Of a DNA stretch of 64,000 nt, positions 32,846 to 41,617 are shown one piece after another; position 1 is the stretch's first letter; each line of letters starts with the position of its first letter. The DNA lies in NCBI GenBank assembly GCA_014238415.1, contig JABABA010000006.1:1-64000 (forward strand), given 5' to 3'. Source of the stretch: Planctomycetota bacterium. Lineage in GTDB: Bacteria > Planctomycetota > UBA1135 > GCA-002686595. The notes under the pieces are model-generated. The model searched no databases. It saw nothing but the letters and a program-made list of their open reading frames with translations, and was not told the origin of the DNA. Position numbers and translations under genes: made by a program.

Positions 32846-33933
32846 GTTCCTTTGATGGATTTGGAGCCCAAGGCCCCGCCAGCGGGTTTGACGCTTGGGA
32901 AATGGGAGTCGACGGACAACCCCTCAGTGATGCCCAGTTGGCCCTGCAGCAGGACCTCTCCAGCCTCGCAGATGGCGAACTCGACGAGGGCCTCGCAGCC
33001 AACGTGATGCTCAAGCTTGAGTCTGACGAAGAGGCCTCAGCCTTCTTCCAGGACCTCACCCGTTGCGCAAAGATGCACCGGGACATGGCCGATCCTGATC
33101 GCTTGATGGCCCGCATGGCCATGATGACCGGTGCCTCGCACCTGTGCACCGACCTGGAAAATCGTCTGGCCACGATCTTCTACCAGTTGGGCAAGGCCTA
33201 TCTGCTTGCGGCTCTTGATCCCGATCGGGTGGTGGAGCGCGCATTTGAGGAGCCGGTGGCTGTGGAACAGACCCGGGTCAAAGGCCGCGGATTCGTCGAT
33301 GGAGTGCTGCTTGGCTCCGATCGTGAAACCCTCGACGGGTCAGAGTCCAGTCGCCAGGACGGAGTGGACTGGCAGACCGCGCGCGCCATGCTCAATGGTC
33401 GGCTTGAGCGCATCGAAGAGCCCCTGAAGAAGGCCAGCCGTTTGCTGGAGCAGGCCATAGCCGTGGCCCCGGATCACGAAGAAGCACGCTTCTACCGTGC
33501 CTACCTGGACGCTCAAGAGGGCCGCAAGCTGCTGGCACGGGAGCGCTGGGCCGATCTGTTCGATACCGCACTGCAGCCCGCCAACCGGGGCCATGCGGCG
33601 ATTCAAATCGGGCGTCTGCACCAGGCAGAGGGCAATCACAGGGAGGCACTGCGCTGGTATCGCTGGATCCTGATCAGCGGCCTGTTCGAGCAGGATGAGC
33701 GCTTCTGGGTCGTGCGCTTCAACATCGCCATGACTTACCTGGAGATGGGTGACCGGGATCGCTGCCTGGACTACTTCAAGGGTCTGATCGATTCCCAGCC
33801 CCAGCATGTGGCTGAAATGGCCCACATGGCAACCCAGGCACCCTTGCTTCAGGAAGTCCTCGAACAGTACCCGGACTTTGCCAACGACCTGATTTCACGC
33901 TGTCCCGAGTTATTTTCCAGTCCTGCTGCCTGA
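32842..33933 (+). CDS. Candidate anti-sigma/TPR protein
   Basis: The 363-aa product starts inside the sigma factor stop (ATGA at 32842-32845). Its N-terminus (about residues 30-75) reads LSSLADGELDEGLAANVML and on to DLTRCAKMHRDMA. This resembles the sigma-binding helices of anti-sigma factors (xLxDGELDE), but no His/Cys zinc motif is present. The C-terminal half holds TPR-like repeats (AAIQIGRLHQAEGNHREALRW, NIAMTYLEMGDRDRCLDYF). There is no transmembrane segment, so it would act in the cytoplasm. Calling it anti-sigma is inference from gene order and the short motif. Confidence 0.55.
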   Translation: MSSFDGFGAQGPASGFDAWEMGVDGQPLSDAQLALQQDLSSLADGELDEGLAANVMLKLESDEEASAFFQDLTRCAKMHRDMADPDRLMARMAMMTGASHLCTDLENRLATIFYQLGKAYLLAALDPDRVVERAFEEPVAVEQTRVKGRGFVDGVLLGSDRETLDGSESSRQDGVDWQTARAMLNGRLERIEEPLKKASRLLEQAIAVAPDHEEARFYRAYLDAQEGRKLLARERWADLFDTALQPANRGHAAIQIGRLHQAEGNHREALRWYRWILISGLFEQDERFWVVRFNIAMTYLEMGDRDRCLDYFKGLIDSQPQHVAEMAHMATQAPLLQEVLEQYPDFANDLISRCPELFSSPAA

Positions 33934-34037
33934 CCGTGGCAGCACAGAACCATTTGAACCTAATCACGAACCAAGAAACCTCAAACCTTGTGCCGGACCC
34001 AGGTGTTCGGCGAAGCAAACCTAGAGGGAGCAATCCC

Positions 34038-34634
34038 ATGAAACTCAACACTCTCGCCAAACCTATCCTTCTCAGCACCGCCCTTTTGGTGGGCGTGTTG
34101 AGCCTTCCAACCGCCCAAGGTCTTGCGCCTCTGGGTGGAGGCAACAGCGTGGGCACCATGCCCACCATGGGAAATGGGCCTGGCGCTCAGGCTCCCCTGC
34201 GCGTTGACCAGAACCTGTTCCTCGCGGGCCCCCATGAGGCTGTCCTGAACGCGGTGCTCGATTTCCGCGATCAGGGAGCAAGCTTCTACCTGGGGCGCAA
34301 CGTTGCCCTGCAGGGGATGTGGGTCCTTGAGATTCGCGGGGACTTCGAGATCACCTTGGATGCGACCGCTCTGCAGTCTGGTCTGGTGCAGGTCGGAGTC
34401 CTCTCCAGCCAACTCGACAGCATGCTGGCGTCCTTCTACTACGTCGGCAACCTGGTGCCCCCGGTGACTGTGGCCCCCAATTCGATCCTGAACATGGGTA
34501 TCCAGCACGACCTGCTGGGAACGGCTCCCCTCTTGAACTTTGAGGTTGTCTCCGTGGTGCCGAACCTCGGCCGAGCCCTGCATCGCGTGACCTACGGGAC
34601 CAACACGGTGAGTATCTCCCAGCGGATGTTCTAG
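34038..34634 (+). CDS. Secreted protein of unknown family
   Basis: From ATG 34038, with a strong ribosome site GAGGGAG seven bases upstream, the product is 198 aa. It starts MKLNTLAKPILLSTALLVGV and has a signal peptide ending near TAQG. The mature part is Gly/Leu/Val-rich with alternating strand-like segments (WVLEIRGDFEITLDATAL, LVQVGVLSSQL). I do not recognise the family. It follows the sigma/anti-sigma pair by 104 bases and ends at a strong terminator, so it may be part of that regulon. Confidence 0.7.
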   Translation: MKLNTLAKPILLSTALLVGVLSLPTAQGLAPLGGGNSVGTMPTMGNGPGAQAPLRVDQNLFLAGPHEAVLNAVLDFRDQGASFYLGRNVALQGMWVLEIRGDFEITLDATALQSGLVQVGVLSSQLDSMLASFYYVGNLVPPVTVAPNSILNMGIQHDLLGTAPLLNFEVVSVVPNLGRALHRVTYGTNTVSISQRMF

Positions 34635-34682
34635 GCCCCAAGTTGGATCTTGTGGGGAGGCGAGACCCCATGAACTTCCAGG

Positions 34683-34715
34683 CAAGCCCCGCCCCCCGGC
34701 GGGGCTTGTTGCATT
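34683..34715 (+). terminator. Rho-independent terminator
   Basis: CAAGCCCCGCC (34683-34693) pairs perfectly with GGCGGGGCTTG (34698-34708) around a CCCC loop. The tail TTGCATTT follows. It is the clearest terminator in the window and closes the 32-34.6 kb unit. Confidence 0.88.
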
Positions 34716-34778
34716 TCCGGGGTTGAGATCTCCGAGCGGGTGCTTGCGTTGGGTGTCCCAGCCTCCCAGCATCGGACT

Positions 34779-36254
34779 GTGCAGCAAGCTCACATCCTGG
34801 CCATAGACGCGGGCACCACCGGTGTCACCACTTTGCTCTTTGACTCCAATCTGCACGTTGTAGCCCGTGCAGGCGCTGAGTTTCCCCAGCACTTTCCCCG
34901 ACCCGGGGAAGTGGAGCACCGAGCAGACGAGATTTTGGCCGCCGTGGATTCAACCGTGGGCCAGGTGTTGGCCTCGTACTCTGGCCCCATTGCGGCCCTG
35001 GGTCTGACCAATCAAAGGGAGACGGTCTTTGCTGTGCGCCGATCCGATGGGGAGGCGCTGGCTCCGGGAATTGTCTGGCAGGATCGGCGCACCTCCGCAC
35101 GCTGCGAAGAGCTGCGTCAGCAGGGAATGGAACCCAAGGTGCAGCAGCGCACGGGGCTGGTGCTCGATCCTTATTTCAGCGCCACCAAGATCGAATGGAT
35201 GTTGGCCCATTGCCCTGAAGTTGCTCGCGCCCGCGCGGCAGGAGACCTCTTGTTTGTCACGGTGGACACCCTGATCGCCATGCATTTGATTGGACCGGCT
35301 GGCGCCGTGACCGATCCCACCAACGCCTCGCGAACCATGCTGATGCACATAGATGGAGGCGATTGGTGTTCTGAGATGGGGGAGTTGTTTGGGGTGTCTG
35401 CTGCGGAACTGGCTGAGATTCGGCCCTCCGCTGGGGACTTTGGCATGGCGCGCCTGCCCGGCGGCCGAGAAGTTCCCCTGACCGGCGTCGCTGGAGATCA
35501 ACAGGCCGCGCTCTTCGGTCAGGGCTGCTTTGAAGGAGGCAGTTTGAAGAACACCTATGGCACCGGGTGTTTCCTCCTGCTCAACACCGGCGACCGGCGG
35601 GTGAATTCGAGCAAAGGGCTCTTGACCACTCTGGCGGCGGATCGCCGGGGGAGCACATGCTTTGCCCTTGAGGGCTCCGTGTTCATGGGGGGAGCAACCA
35701 TTCAATGGTTGCGGGATGAACTGGGGATCATTGGCAATGCTGCGGAGTCGGAGTCCTTGGGAGGTTCGGTGAGCGACACGGGGGGAGTGTTTCTGGTGCC
35801 GGCATTCGCGGGGCTTGGGGCACCCCATTGGGATCCCGAAGCGCGCGGGGCCCTGCTCGGTCTGACCCGCGGAACCGGGCCCGGTCACATCGCCCGCGCG
35901 GCCTTGGAGGGCATCGCATTCCAGTGCACGGAGTTGATCGAAGCCTTGCGCCAGGACACTGGGCTGGCAGTGGATGAGTTGCTGGTGGACGGCGGAGCGG
36001 CGGCCAATGACCTCTTGATGCAGTTGCAGGCCGATCTGGCCGGGGTGCGCGTGCGCCGCCCTGCGGATTTGGAGAGTACCGCTCGTGGAGCTGCGGCTTT
36101 GGCGGCGGTGGGGGCCGGCTTGATCAAGGACCCCGCTGAAGCGGCAGGCATGCAAGCCGGGGTCCGGGAATTTCTGCCCGGCCTCGATGCCCTTGAACGG
36201 GAGCGGCGTCTGGCGGAGTGGGCTGCGGCGGTCGCGCGGGTGCGCAGCAGCTGA
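34779..36254 (+). CDS. glpK: Glycerol kinase
   Basis: The FGGY-family enzyme phosphorylates glycerol to glycerol 3-phosphate with ATP. Visible blocks are HILAIDAGTTG, TNQRET, IVWQDRRT, GLVLDPYFSATKIEWML, TNASRTMLMHI, GVAGDQQAALFGQGCF, KNTYGTGCFLLLNTG, EGSVFMGGATIQWLRDE and GLGAPHWDPEARG. These leave little doubt versus other FGGY kinases. GTG 34779 gives 491 aa and the usual short N-terminus; GTG 34740 adds 13 residues. No glycerol facilitator or dehydrogenase gene is adjacent. Confidence 0.95.
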   Translation: MQQAHILAIDAGTTGVTTLLFDSNLHVVARAGAEFPQHFPRPGEVEHRADEILAAVDSTVGQVLASYSGPIAALGLTNQRETVFAVRRSDGEALAPGIVWQDRRTSARCEELRQQGMEPKVQQRTGLVLDPYFSATKIEWMLAHCPEVARARAAGDLLFVTVDTLIAMHLIGPAGAVTDPTNASRTMLMHIDGGDWCSEMGELFGVSAAELAEIRPSAGDFGMARLPGGREVPLTGVAGDQQAALFGQGCFEGGSLKNTYGTGCFLLLNTGDRRVNSSKGLLTTLAADRRGSTCFALEGSVFMGGATIQWLRDELGIIGNAAESESLGGSVSDTGGVFLVPAFAGLGAPHWDPEARGALLGLTRGTGPGHIARAALEGIAFQCTELIEALRQDTGLAVDELLVDGGAAANDLLMQLQADLAGVRVRRPADLESTARGAAALAAVGAGLIKDPAEAAGMQAGVREFLPGLDALERERRLAEWAAAVARVRSS

Positions 36255-36262
36255 GGTCAGGT

Positions 36263-37915
36263 CTACTCCTGATCGGGCCATACGCCCCCATCCAGGGGCA
36301 GGCGGTCTTCAGTCTTCTCTGTGTGGAAATTGTCGTCGCCGCCCCCGTACCCCATGCTGCTCAGGTCCTGCAGTTCGAAGGCAGTCAAGGGAGGCAGGTC
36401 GCTCTCCAGGCGCGGGGACGCCTTCCGCAGACGAAGCAGACTCTCGCGCATGCGAGCCACTTCGCTTTCGAACTCTGACCTGCGTGGATCGTCTTCGGGG
36501 AGCAGCACTCCCGGGCCATAGCCCCCCTTTGGCTTGCTCAGGTCAAAGTGCAGTACTCGTCCCGCTTCCCTGCCACGCACATCCCAGGTGATCTGCTGTG
36601 TGCCGCGGATCCAACTGCTGCGTCGCAGGGGAACTCTATGACCCTCTTCAAAGATCACAAGTTCCGACAGGTAGGTGCGAGGACTGACTTCTGCGCCCTT
36701 GGCGAGTGGCAGCAGATTGCGTCCCCCCAGAGGTGCCCCGTGGTCACTTCCCGTGGCCGCAAGGATCGTGGGTACCAGATCCACCAGACCCACCGTGTCC
36801 TCGATCACCGCGCCCCCCTTCAGTCCCGCAGGCCAGCGCAGGATCAGGGGCACCTGAATGCTCTCCATGTGCACCGAGCCACGGTGGGTCTTTCCTCCGT
36901 GTTCAAAGAACTCTTCCCCGTGGTCGCTGGTCACCACTATCAGGGTGTCTTGCTCAAGCCCCAGGTCCCCGAGTGTCTTGAGCAAGCGCCCCAACTCGTC
37001 GTCAACATGGCGAATACCCCCGTCATAGCGTGCGATGAGATTCTGCAGGTCGCGTGGTTCCATGTCAGGCTGCACAGGAGAAACGGGCGCTGTAACCCGC
37101 GTGCCATCGATGCTTCCGGTGTAGTCCGGATCGAACTGGGAGTGAAAAGGCTCGGGGCTCACATAGGGGTTGTGTACATCAAAGAGGTGCAGGAAGAGAA
37201 AGAAGGGAGCGTCCTCAGGTGCCCTCTTTTCCAGCCAACTGATCGCTTTATCCACAACATCAGGGGTGGAATGAATGACCCCAAAGAGATCTGGGTGCTG
37301 GGCATACAACTCGCGCATGGCATCTGCGTCGTCTGCTTCTTTGGCCGCCAACCAGGCGGGCCCCACCACTGGGTGACTGTAGAAGTTGTGCCCCAGCCGC
37401 TCCCATTCATCAAAGCCTCTCCCAAAGCCAAAGCGCGCGTCCAGGTACTTCCAGGTGAACCAGCCCGCCGTGTCATAGCCAGAGGCCTGCAGGCTCTCGG
37501 CCAGGAACCGGCCGCGTAGATCAGGCGCAATGGCTCGGCCCTCGGCGTCCCGCCGACGCCAGAGACGGTCATCATCGATACCGTGGGCGCTGATGGGCAG
37601 GCCCGTGAGCATGGTGATGTGTGCGGGCAGGGTCCAGGAGGTGCTGGAGACGCAGCGCTCAAAGCGCACGCCCTGAGCCGCGACCTCATCCAGCACCGGA
37701 GTGGTTTCAAAGGGATAGCCCGCGCTTGAAAGGTGGTCTGCCCTCAGGGTGTCGACGCTGATCAACAGAACATGGGGCCTCGGGGGCTCATTCACCTGGG
37801 GGTTGCAGGCGCACAGAATGGTCAGGCCCAGGGGCCCCAGGAACTGAGGTCTGTGCAGGGGTCTTGAGTCTTCTCCAAGGGACAGGGCTTGGGGAGGGCG
37901 GAACGACGGGGCCAT
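36263..37915 (-). CDS. Sulfatase-fold lipoprotein with Thr-x-Pro-x-His active site
   Basis: The 550-aa protein of the alkaline phosphatase superfamily has a short leader ending LCAC (residues 34-37), a fair lipobox with Cys37. The metal-binding SVDTLRADH (53-61) and TSDHGEEFFEHGGKTHR are present. The formylglycine motif Cys/Ser-x-Pro-x-Arg of true sulfatases reads TLPAH (95-99), so no formylglycine can form. That version occurs in phosphotransferase/phosphohydrolase-like members. The reaction is therefore hydrolysis or transfer on an unknown ester. It converges with glpK, the stops being eight bases apart. Confidence 0.82.
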   Translation of the reverse strand: MAPSFRPPQALSLGEDSRPLHRPQFLGPLGLTILCACNPQVNEPPRPHVLLISVDTLRADHLSSAGYPFETTPVLDEVAAQGVRFERCVSSTSWTLPAHITMLTGLPISAHGIDDDRLWRRRDAEGRAIAPDLRGRFLAESLQASGYDTAGWFTWKYLDARFGFGRGFDEWERLGHNFYSHPVVGPAWLAAKEADDADAMRELYAQHPDLFGVIHSTPDVVDKAISWLEKRAPEDAPFFLFLHLFDVHNPYVSPEPFHSQFDPDYTGSIDGTRVTAPVSPVQPDMEPRDLQNLIARYDGGIRHVDDELGRLLKTLGDLGLEQDTLIVVTSDHGEEFFEHGGKTHRGSVHMESIQVPLILRWPAGLKGGAVIEDTVGLVDLVPTILAATGSDHGAPLGGRNLLPLAKGAEVSPRTYLSELVIFEEGHRVPLRRSSWIRGTQQITWDVRGREAGRVLHFDLSKPKGGYGPGVLLPEDDPRRSEFESEVARMRESLLRLRKASPRLESDLPPLTAFELQDLSSMGYGGGDDNFHTEKTEDRLPLDGGVWPDQE

Positions 37916-38180
37916 TGGGGCAGCCTAGCACCCTGCTGCTTTGCATTGGATTCCCGTGTTGGAAGATCCGGGCCAGCCCAAGTTGCATTCAGGCTGCGAG
38001 TTGGGAGGCAAGCTGCCCCAGAAGCTCCTCGCGGGCAGCTGTTTTCTTGCTTGCATTTTCGATTGGGGAGACGGTCCAGGGTTCTTTCTGTCAGGCCCAG
38101 AGAGCCTCCGGGGCTCGTTGCCGGGGCCCCGGGCGGGGGCTCCTCCAGCCCCCCCAAGGTCCAAGGCGTATGATTCCGCC

Positions 38181-39230
38181 ATGACCAGCGCGCAAGATCA
38201 GCAGGAGCATGCGATGACCCAGCGCCTGCCCTTGATCGCCTTGACCGTGGGAGATCCCGCGGGCATCGGACCCGAGATCGTGCGCGCGGCGGTTCAGGAC
38301 AAGGCTCTCGCCAGGCGGGTGCGTCTGCTGGTGATCGGCCCTCGGGCCCTGCGCCCGGAGGAACTGCTCAACAAGGGAGCGGACGATGAGCCGGGACACC
38401 GTTGGCTTGAGACCCCGGGACCAGAGGAATGGACCATGGGGGAGGTGCAGGCGTCCTGCGGCGCCGCCGCCTTGGCTGCTCTGCATCAGGGCGTTGAGTT
38501 GGCCCGCACACATCAGGTGGCTGCCCTGGTCACCGCGCCGGTCAGCAAGGAAGCCATGCACCTTGCCGGGGAAGAAATCGAAGGGCAAACCGAGTTGCTC
38601 GCCCGTCTGGATGGGACCTCGCGCTTTGAAATGGTGGGACTGAGTGGCAGCTTGCGGGTCATGCTCTTGACCCGCCATCTGCCCATCAAGGAGGCGCTTG
38701 ACAGCATCACCCCCGTGCGCGTGTTGCGGCATCTTGAGCTGTTCGACGAGGCCCTGCGTGGGATCGGCATTGAACATCCGCGCATTGCCCTGGCGGGACT
38801 CAATCCCCATGCGGGTGAGGGCGGTATTCTGGGGACGGAGGAACTTGACCTCCTTGTCCCGGCGGTCAGCAGGGCCCGGGAGGGAGGTATCGATGTGCAC
38901 GGCCCCCGATCTCCCGATACGGTCTTCCTGGAGGCTGCCGACGGTCGCTTCGATGGCGTGTTGGCCTTGTATCACGATCAGGCCTTCATTCCACTCAAGT
39001 TGCTCTCCCGTGGAGCGGGCGTCACCTGGATTGCGGGGCTTTCGTTCCTGCGTCTTTCTCCGGTGCACGGCACGGCTTATGACATCGCCGGCAAGGGCCG
39101 TGCGGATGCGAGCAACCTCCTGGCGGCAATTGGCACGGCCGTGGATTGGTGCGACCACTCCGAGGGGCTTGAAAAGGCACAGCCCCTCCTGGCGGAACCC
39201 CGTCTGGGGTGTCCGGCACAGGGCGGCTGA
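38181..39230 (+). CDS. pdxA: PdxA-family dehydrogenase (4-hydroxythreonine-4-phosphate dehydrogenase-like) with altered metal site
   Basis: The 349-aa protein (338 aa from ATG 38214) has GDPAGIGPEI, VTAPVSKEAM, LTRHLPIKEAL, LNPHAGEGGILGTEE, GPRSPDTVF, ALYHDQAFIPLKL and HGTAYDIAGKG, all in PdxA order. In E. coli PdxA the metal is held by three His. The His of GHTE is Gln here (EGQTELL), the YHDQ His is kept, and the third, in the region of LRHLELFDEAL, is unclear. It is either a PdxA that binds metal differently or a relative with another substrate. No other pyridoxine gene is adjacent. Confidence 0.8.
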   Translation: MTSAQDQQEHAMTQRLPLIALTVGDPAGIGPEIVRAAVQDKALARRVRLLVIGPRALRPEELLNKGADDEPGHRWLETPGPEEWTMGEVQASCGAAALAALHQGVELARTHQVAALVTAPVSKEAMHLAGEEIEGQTELLARLDGTSRFEMVGLSGSLRVMLLTRHLPIKEALDSITPVRVLRHLELFDEALRGIGIEHPRIALAGLNPHAGEGGILGTEELDLLVPAVSRAREGGIDVHGPRSPDTVFLEAADGRFDGVLALYHDQAFIPLKLLSRGAGVTWIAGLSFLRLSPVHGTAYDIAGKGRADASNLLAAIGTAVDWCDHSEGLEKAQPLLAEPRLGCPAQGG

Positions 39231-39395
39231 TGGGTTGGGGAGGCCCCTGGTGCCCTTCGAGCCTCGATTTCAGCCTCGACTCTCCGTGCGAACTCCAGCC
39301 ATGCCGGGTAGACTTCCGATGGGTCTATTGGATGGCAGATTCGTTCCGCCGGGGGCTCCCCCCCGGTGCCTTCTGCCCTTCCGAGCACCTCCTTC

Positions 39396-41039
39396 ATGAT
39401 TCAACGCAAGAAAAAGATCGTTCTCTATCAGCCCAAGCAGGTGGATGAGACCCTGGGTCTTGAGTCCAGCAAGGACATGCTGCCCCTGGAGATGTTGACT
39501 ATTGCGGCCTATCCGGACCAGGAAGGGTACGAGGTGCTGATCATCGACGGCTCCCTTTATCGCGGTGAGTCCGGCCACAAGGCTCTGGTCGATGCTTGCG
39601 AAGGGGCCATGCTGGTGGCGACCACGGGAATCTTGGGCTACATGGTCAACGACGGGTGGCAGGCCATGACCAAGGTCAAGGCTCATCATCCCAAACTGCC
39701 CGCTGTGATCGGTGGTTGGTTTGCCAGTGTGCGGCCGGATCTTCAACTGGAGACCGGCTTGTACGAGGCGGTGATCATGGGTCAGGGAGAATTGACTTTC
39801 CGGGATGTGGTGCATGCCATCGATTCCGGCGAGCCATTGGACAGTGTGCCTGGTCTTTCGATCATGCGCGAGGGTCAAGTGATCCGCACCGGTGCGCGAG
39901 CCGTGGTGGGTTGGGACGAGATCGCTGCCATGCCCTGGCACTTGCTCGACATCGAGCCCTATCGCCGCCATCAAATGCGCGAAGACAGTGCTCGCGATGT
40001 GCTGCGTCTGCCCACGCCACCTTGGATCGGTTACGGCAAGCCCTACTTTGGAATCACCTACTTTGGCAGCTATGGCTGTCCCGAGCCCTGCACTTTCTGC
40101 TGCTCTCCGCTGGTCACAGATCGCCGTTGGAAGCCCGTGCCGGCCGAGCGCATGCTCGACGACATCGAGGAGATTTACAATCGTTGGGGATTTGATTCCA
40201 TTCGCTTCCATGACGCGAACTTCGGGGTGCAGGAAAAGCGCTCTCGTGCATTTGCCCAGGGGCTCATCGACCGCAAGATCAAGATCGGCTGGAATGCGTT
40301 CATCGAAACCCATTCGATTCTGCAATACAAGCAAGACACGCTGGATCTGATGGCCGAGTCAGGCATGTATGTGGCCGAGATTGGTGCCGAAACCGGCACC
40401 GATTCCATGATGAAGGACATCGGCAAGCCGATTCATGGGGATGACAACATTGAAGCCGCTGTCAAGATGGATCGCCTTGGTATTCAGGGCTCGATTACCT
40501 ACATCATCGGCTTCCCCGGCGAAAGCGAAGAGTCCATGATGGCCACCATTGATCAATGCCGCCGTCTGCACATGGCCGCGCCCCACGCGCGCCCCAATGT
40601 CTGGCCCTTCCGGCCGATTCCGGGAACCGTCATGTGGGATCAGGCCTTGGAATTGGGATACGAGGGCCCGAAAACGATCCCCGAGTGGGGCTCCATCGGT
40701 GAGTACCACCTGGAAGAGACCTGGCCCGGCAACATCCCCCCCAGCGTGACCGAAGCGCGCATGATGTATCAGCACTTCGCGACCCTGAACTGGGGTCTCG
40801 CCCGCGGTCGTCGCCGTGGCTTCTGGGAGAAGCGCGCAGAGGAACGCTTGAATGACGGCAGCTTTGTGAACGGCCAGCTTGAGAGCAAGGTCTTCGGCCT
40901 CTACAACAAGGTGCGCCGCAAGCTCCTGCGCCCCGATGACCTGCCCCGCTCCTGGGTAGACCCGGGACACAAAACGGGAACGGCAGGCAATGAGCGCTCC
41001 GACGCCACCAAGGCGATGACGGACGCGACGAAGGGTTGA
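39396..41039 (+). CDS. B12-binding-domain radical SAM protein
   Basis: From ATG 39396 the product is 547 aa. The N-terminal ~150 residues have the flavodoxin-like cobalamin-binding character (EGYEVLIIDGSLY, VATTGILGYM, AVIGGWFASVRPDL). The radical SAM core starts at YGCPEPCTFCCSP with C228, C232 and C235, followed by RWKPVPAERMLDDIEEI, IGAETGTDSM and GFPGESEESMM. The C-terminus is basic, then Thr/Asp-rich. Such proteins methylate or rearrange unactivated carbons in lipids, hopanoids or natural products. The substrate cannot be read from the sequence. It converges with the flavin reductase gene. Confidence 0.85.
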   Translation: MIQRKKKIVLYQPKQVDETLGLESSKDMLPLEMLTIAAYPDQEGYEVLIIDGSLYRGESGHKALVDACEGAMLVATTGILGYMVNDGWQAMTKVKAHHPKLPAVIGGWFASVRPDLQLETGLYEAVIMGQGELTFRDVVHAIDSGEPLDSVPGLSIMREGQVIRTGARAVVGWDEIAAMPWHLLDIEPYRRHQMREDSARDVLRLPTPPWIGYGKPYFGITYFGSYGCPEPCTFCCSPLVTDRRWKPVPAERMLDDIEEIYNRWGFDSIRFHDANFGVQEKRSRAFAQGLIDRKIKIGWNAFIETHSILQYKQDTLDLMAESGMYVAEIGAETGTDSMMKDIGKPIHGDDNIEAAVKMDRLGIQGSITYIIGFPGESEESMMATIDQCRRLHMAAPHARPNVWPFRPIPGTVMWDQALELGYEGPKTIPEWGSIGEYHLEETWPGNIPPSVTEARMMYQHFATLNWGLARGRRRGFWEKRAEERLNDGSFVNGQLESKVFGLYNKVRRKLLRPDDLPRSWVDPGHKTGTAGNERSDATKAMTDATKG

Positions 41040-41056
41040 GTTTGGAGCGAGTTGAG

Positions 41057-41548
41057 TCAGGCTCCCGCCAACTGCTCCAGGATCGCGAGAGCGCTCTCGT
41101 CGTTGAGTGGCCGTTTACGACTGGTCAATAGTTCTCGGCCGATGACATTGCAACCCAGGTGCCCAAACATCAAGCGCAGGGCTACAAGCAGTTTTGATCC
41201 GCCGCCTCCTGAGTGAGTGGCGATGGCGACTGGTTTGGTGTTGAACAACTCGCGGAAATCGTCTGTGCTGACGGAAAGCCAGGCAACGGCGTTGGTCAGG
41301 GTCGGGGGGATCGAACCGTTGTATTCGGGGGCGCAGAAGAAGAAGGTGTCTGCGGCCCGGAATCTGGCGGCGAGGTCTTCAACTGTTGCGGGCGTGCCTT
41401 GGGCGTGGGCCTGGGGCGTGTAAAGGGGCAGGTCGAGTTCAGTCAGGTCCAGCACCTGGGTTGGGCAATCCATGGGGGCAGCAAGGGATGCGAGGTGCAG
41501 AGCCAGTTCGAGGTTCTTGCCGTTGCTGGCGGTGATGATCAGAAGCAT
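41057..41548 (-). CDS. NAD(P)H-dependent FMN reductase-like flavoprotein
   Basis: From the Met at 41548 the product is 163 aa. It starts MLLIITASNGKNLELALHLA, the FMN phosphate loop of the flavodoxin-like reductases. The FMN ring loop is FFFCAPEYNGSIPPTLTNAV, and THSGGGGSKLL follows. The length fits the family. It may supply reduced flavin or reduce quinones; no partner is identified. It is downstream of the zinc-ribbon DUF2500 gene on the same strand. Confidence 0.85.
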   Translation of the reverse strand: MLLIITASNGKNLELALHLASLAAPMDCPTQVLDLTELDLPLYTPQAHAQGTPATVEDLAARFRAADTFFFCAPEYNGSIPPTLTNAVAWLSVSTDDFRELFNTKPVAIATHSGGGGSKLLVALRLMFGHLGCNVIGRELLTSRKRPLNDESALAILEQLAGA

Positions 41549-41617
41549 GGGGGCTGGGGACGGGCTGGGTGAATGACCAGGGCACTTTGGGTGCCTGATC
41601 AAGTGGTTCGATCTGAA

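Noticed and set aside
33934-34037. GAACC elements upstream of the secreted protein as an ECF promoter
   Set aside because: The motifs are short and no matching -10 element at proper spacing could be identified.
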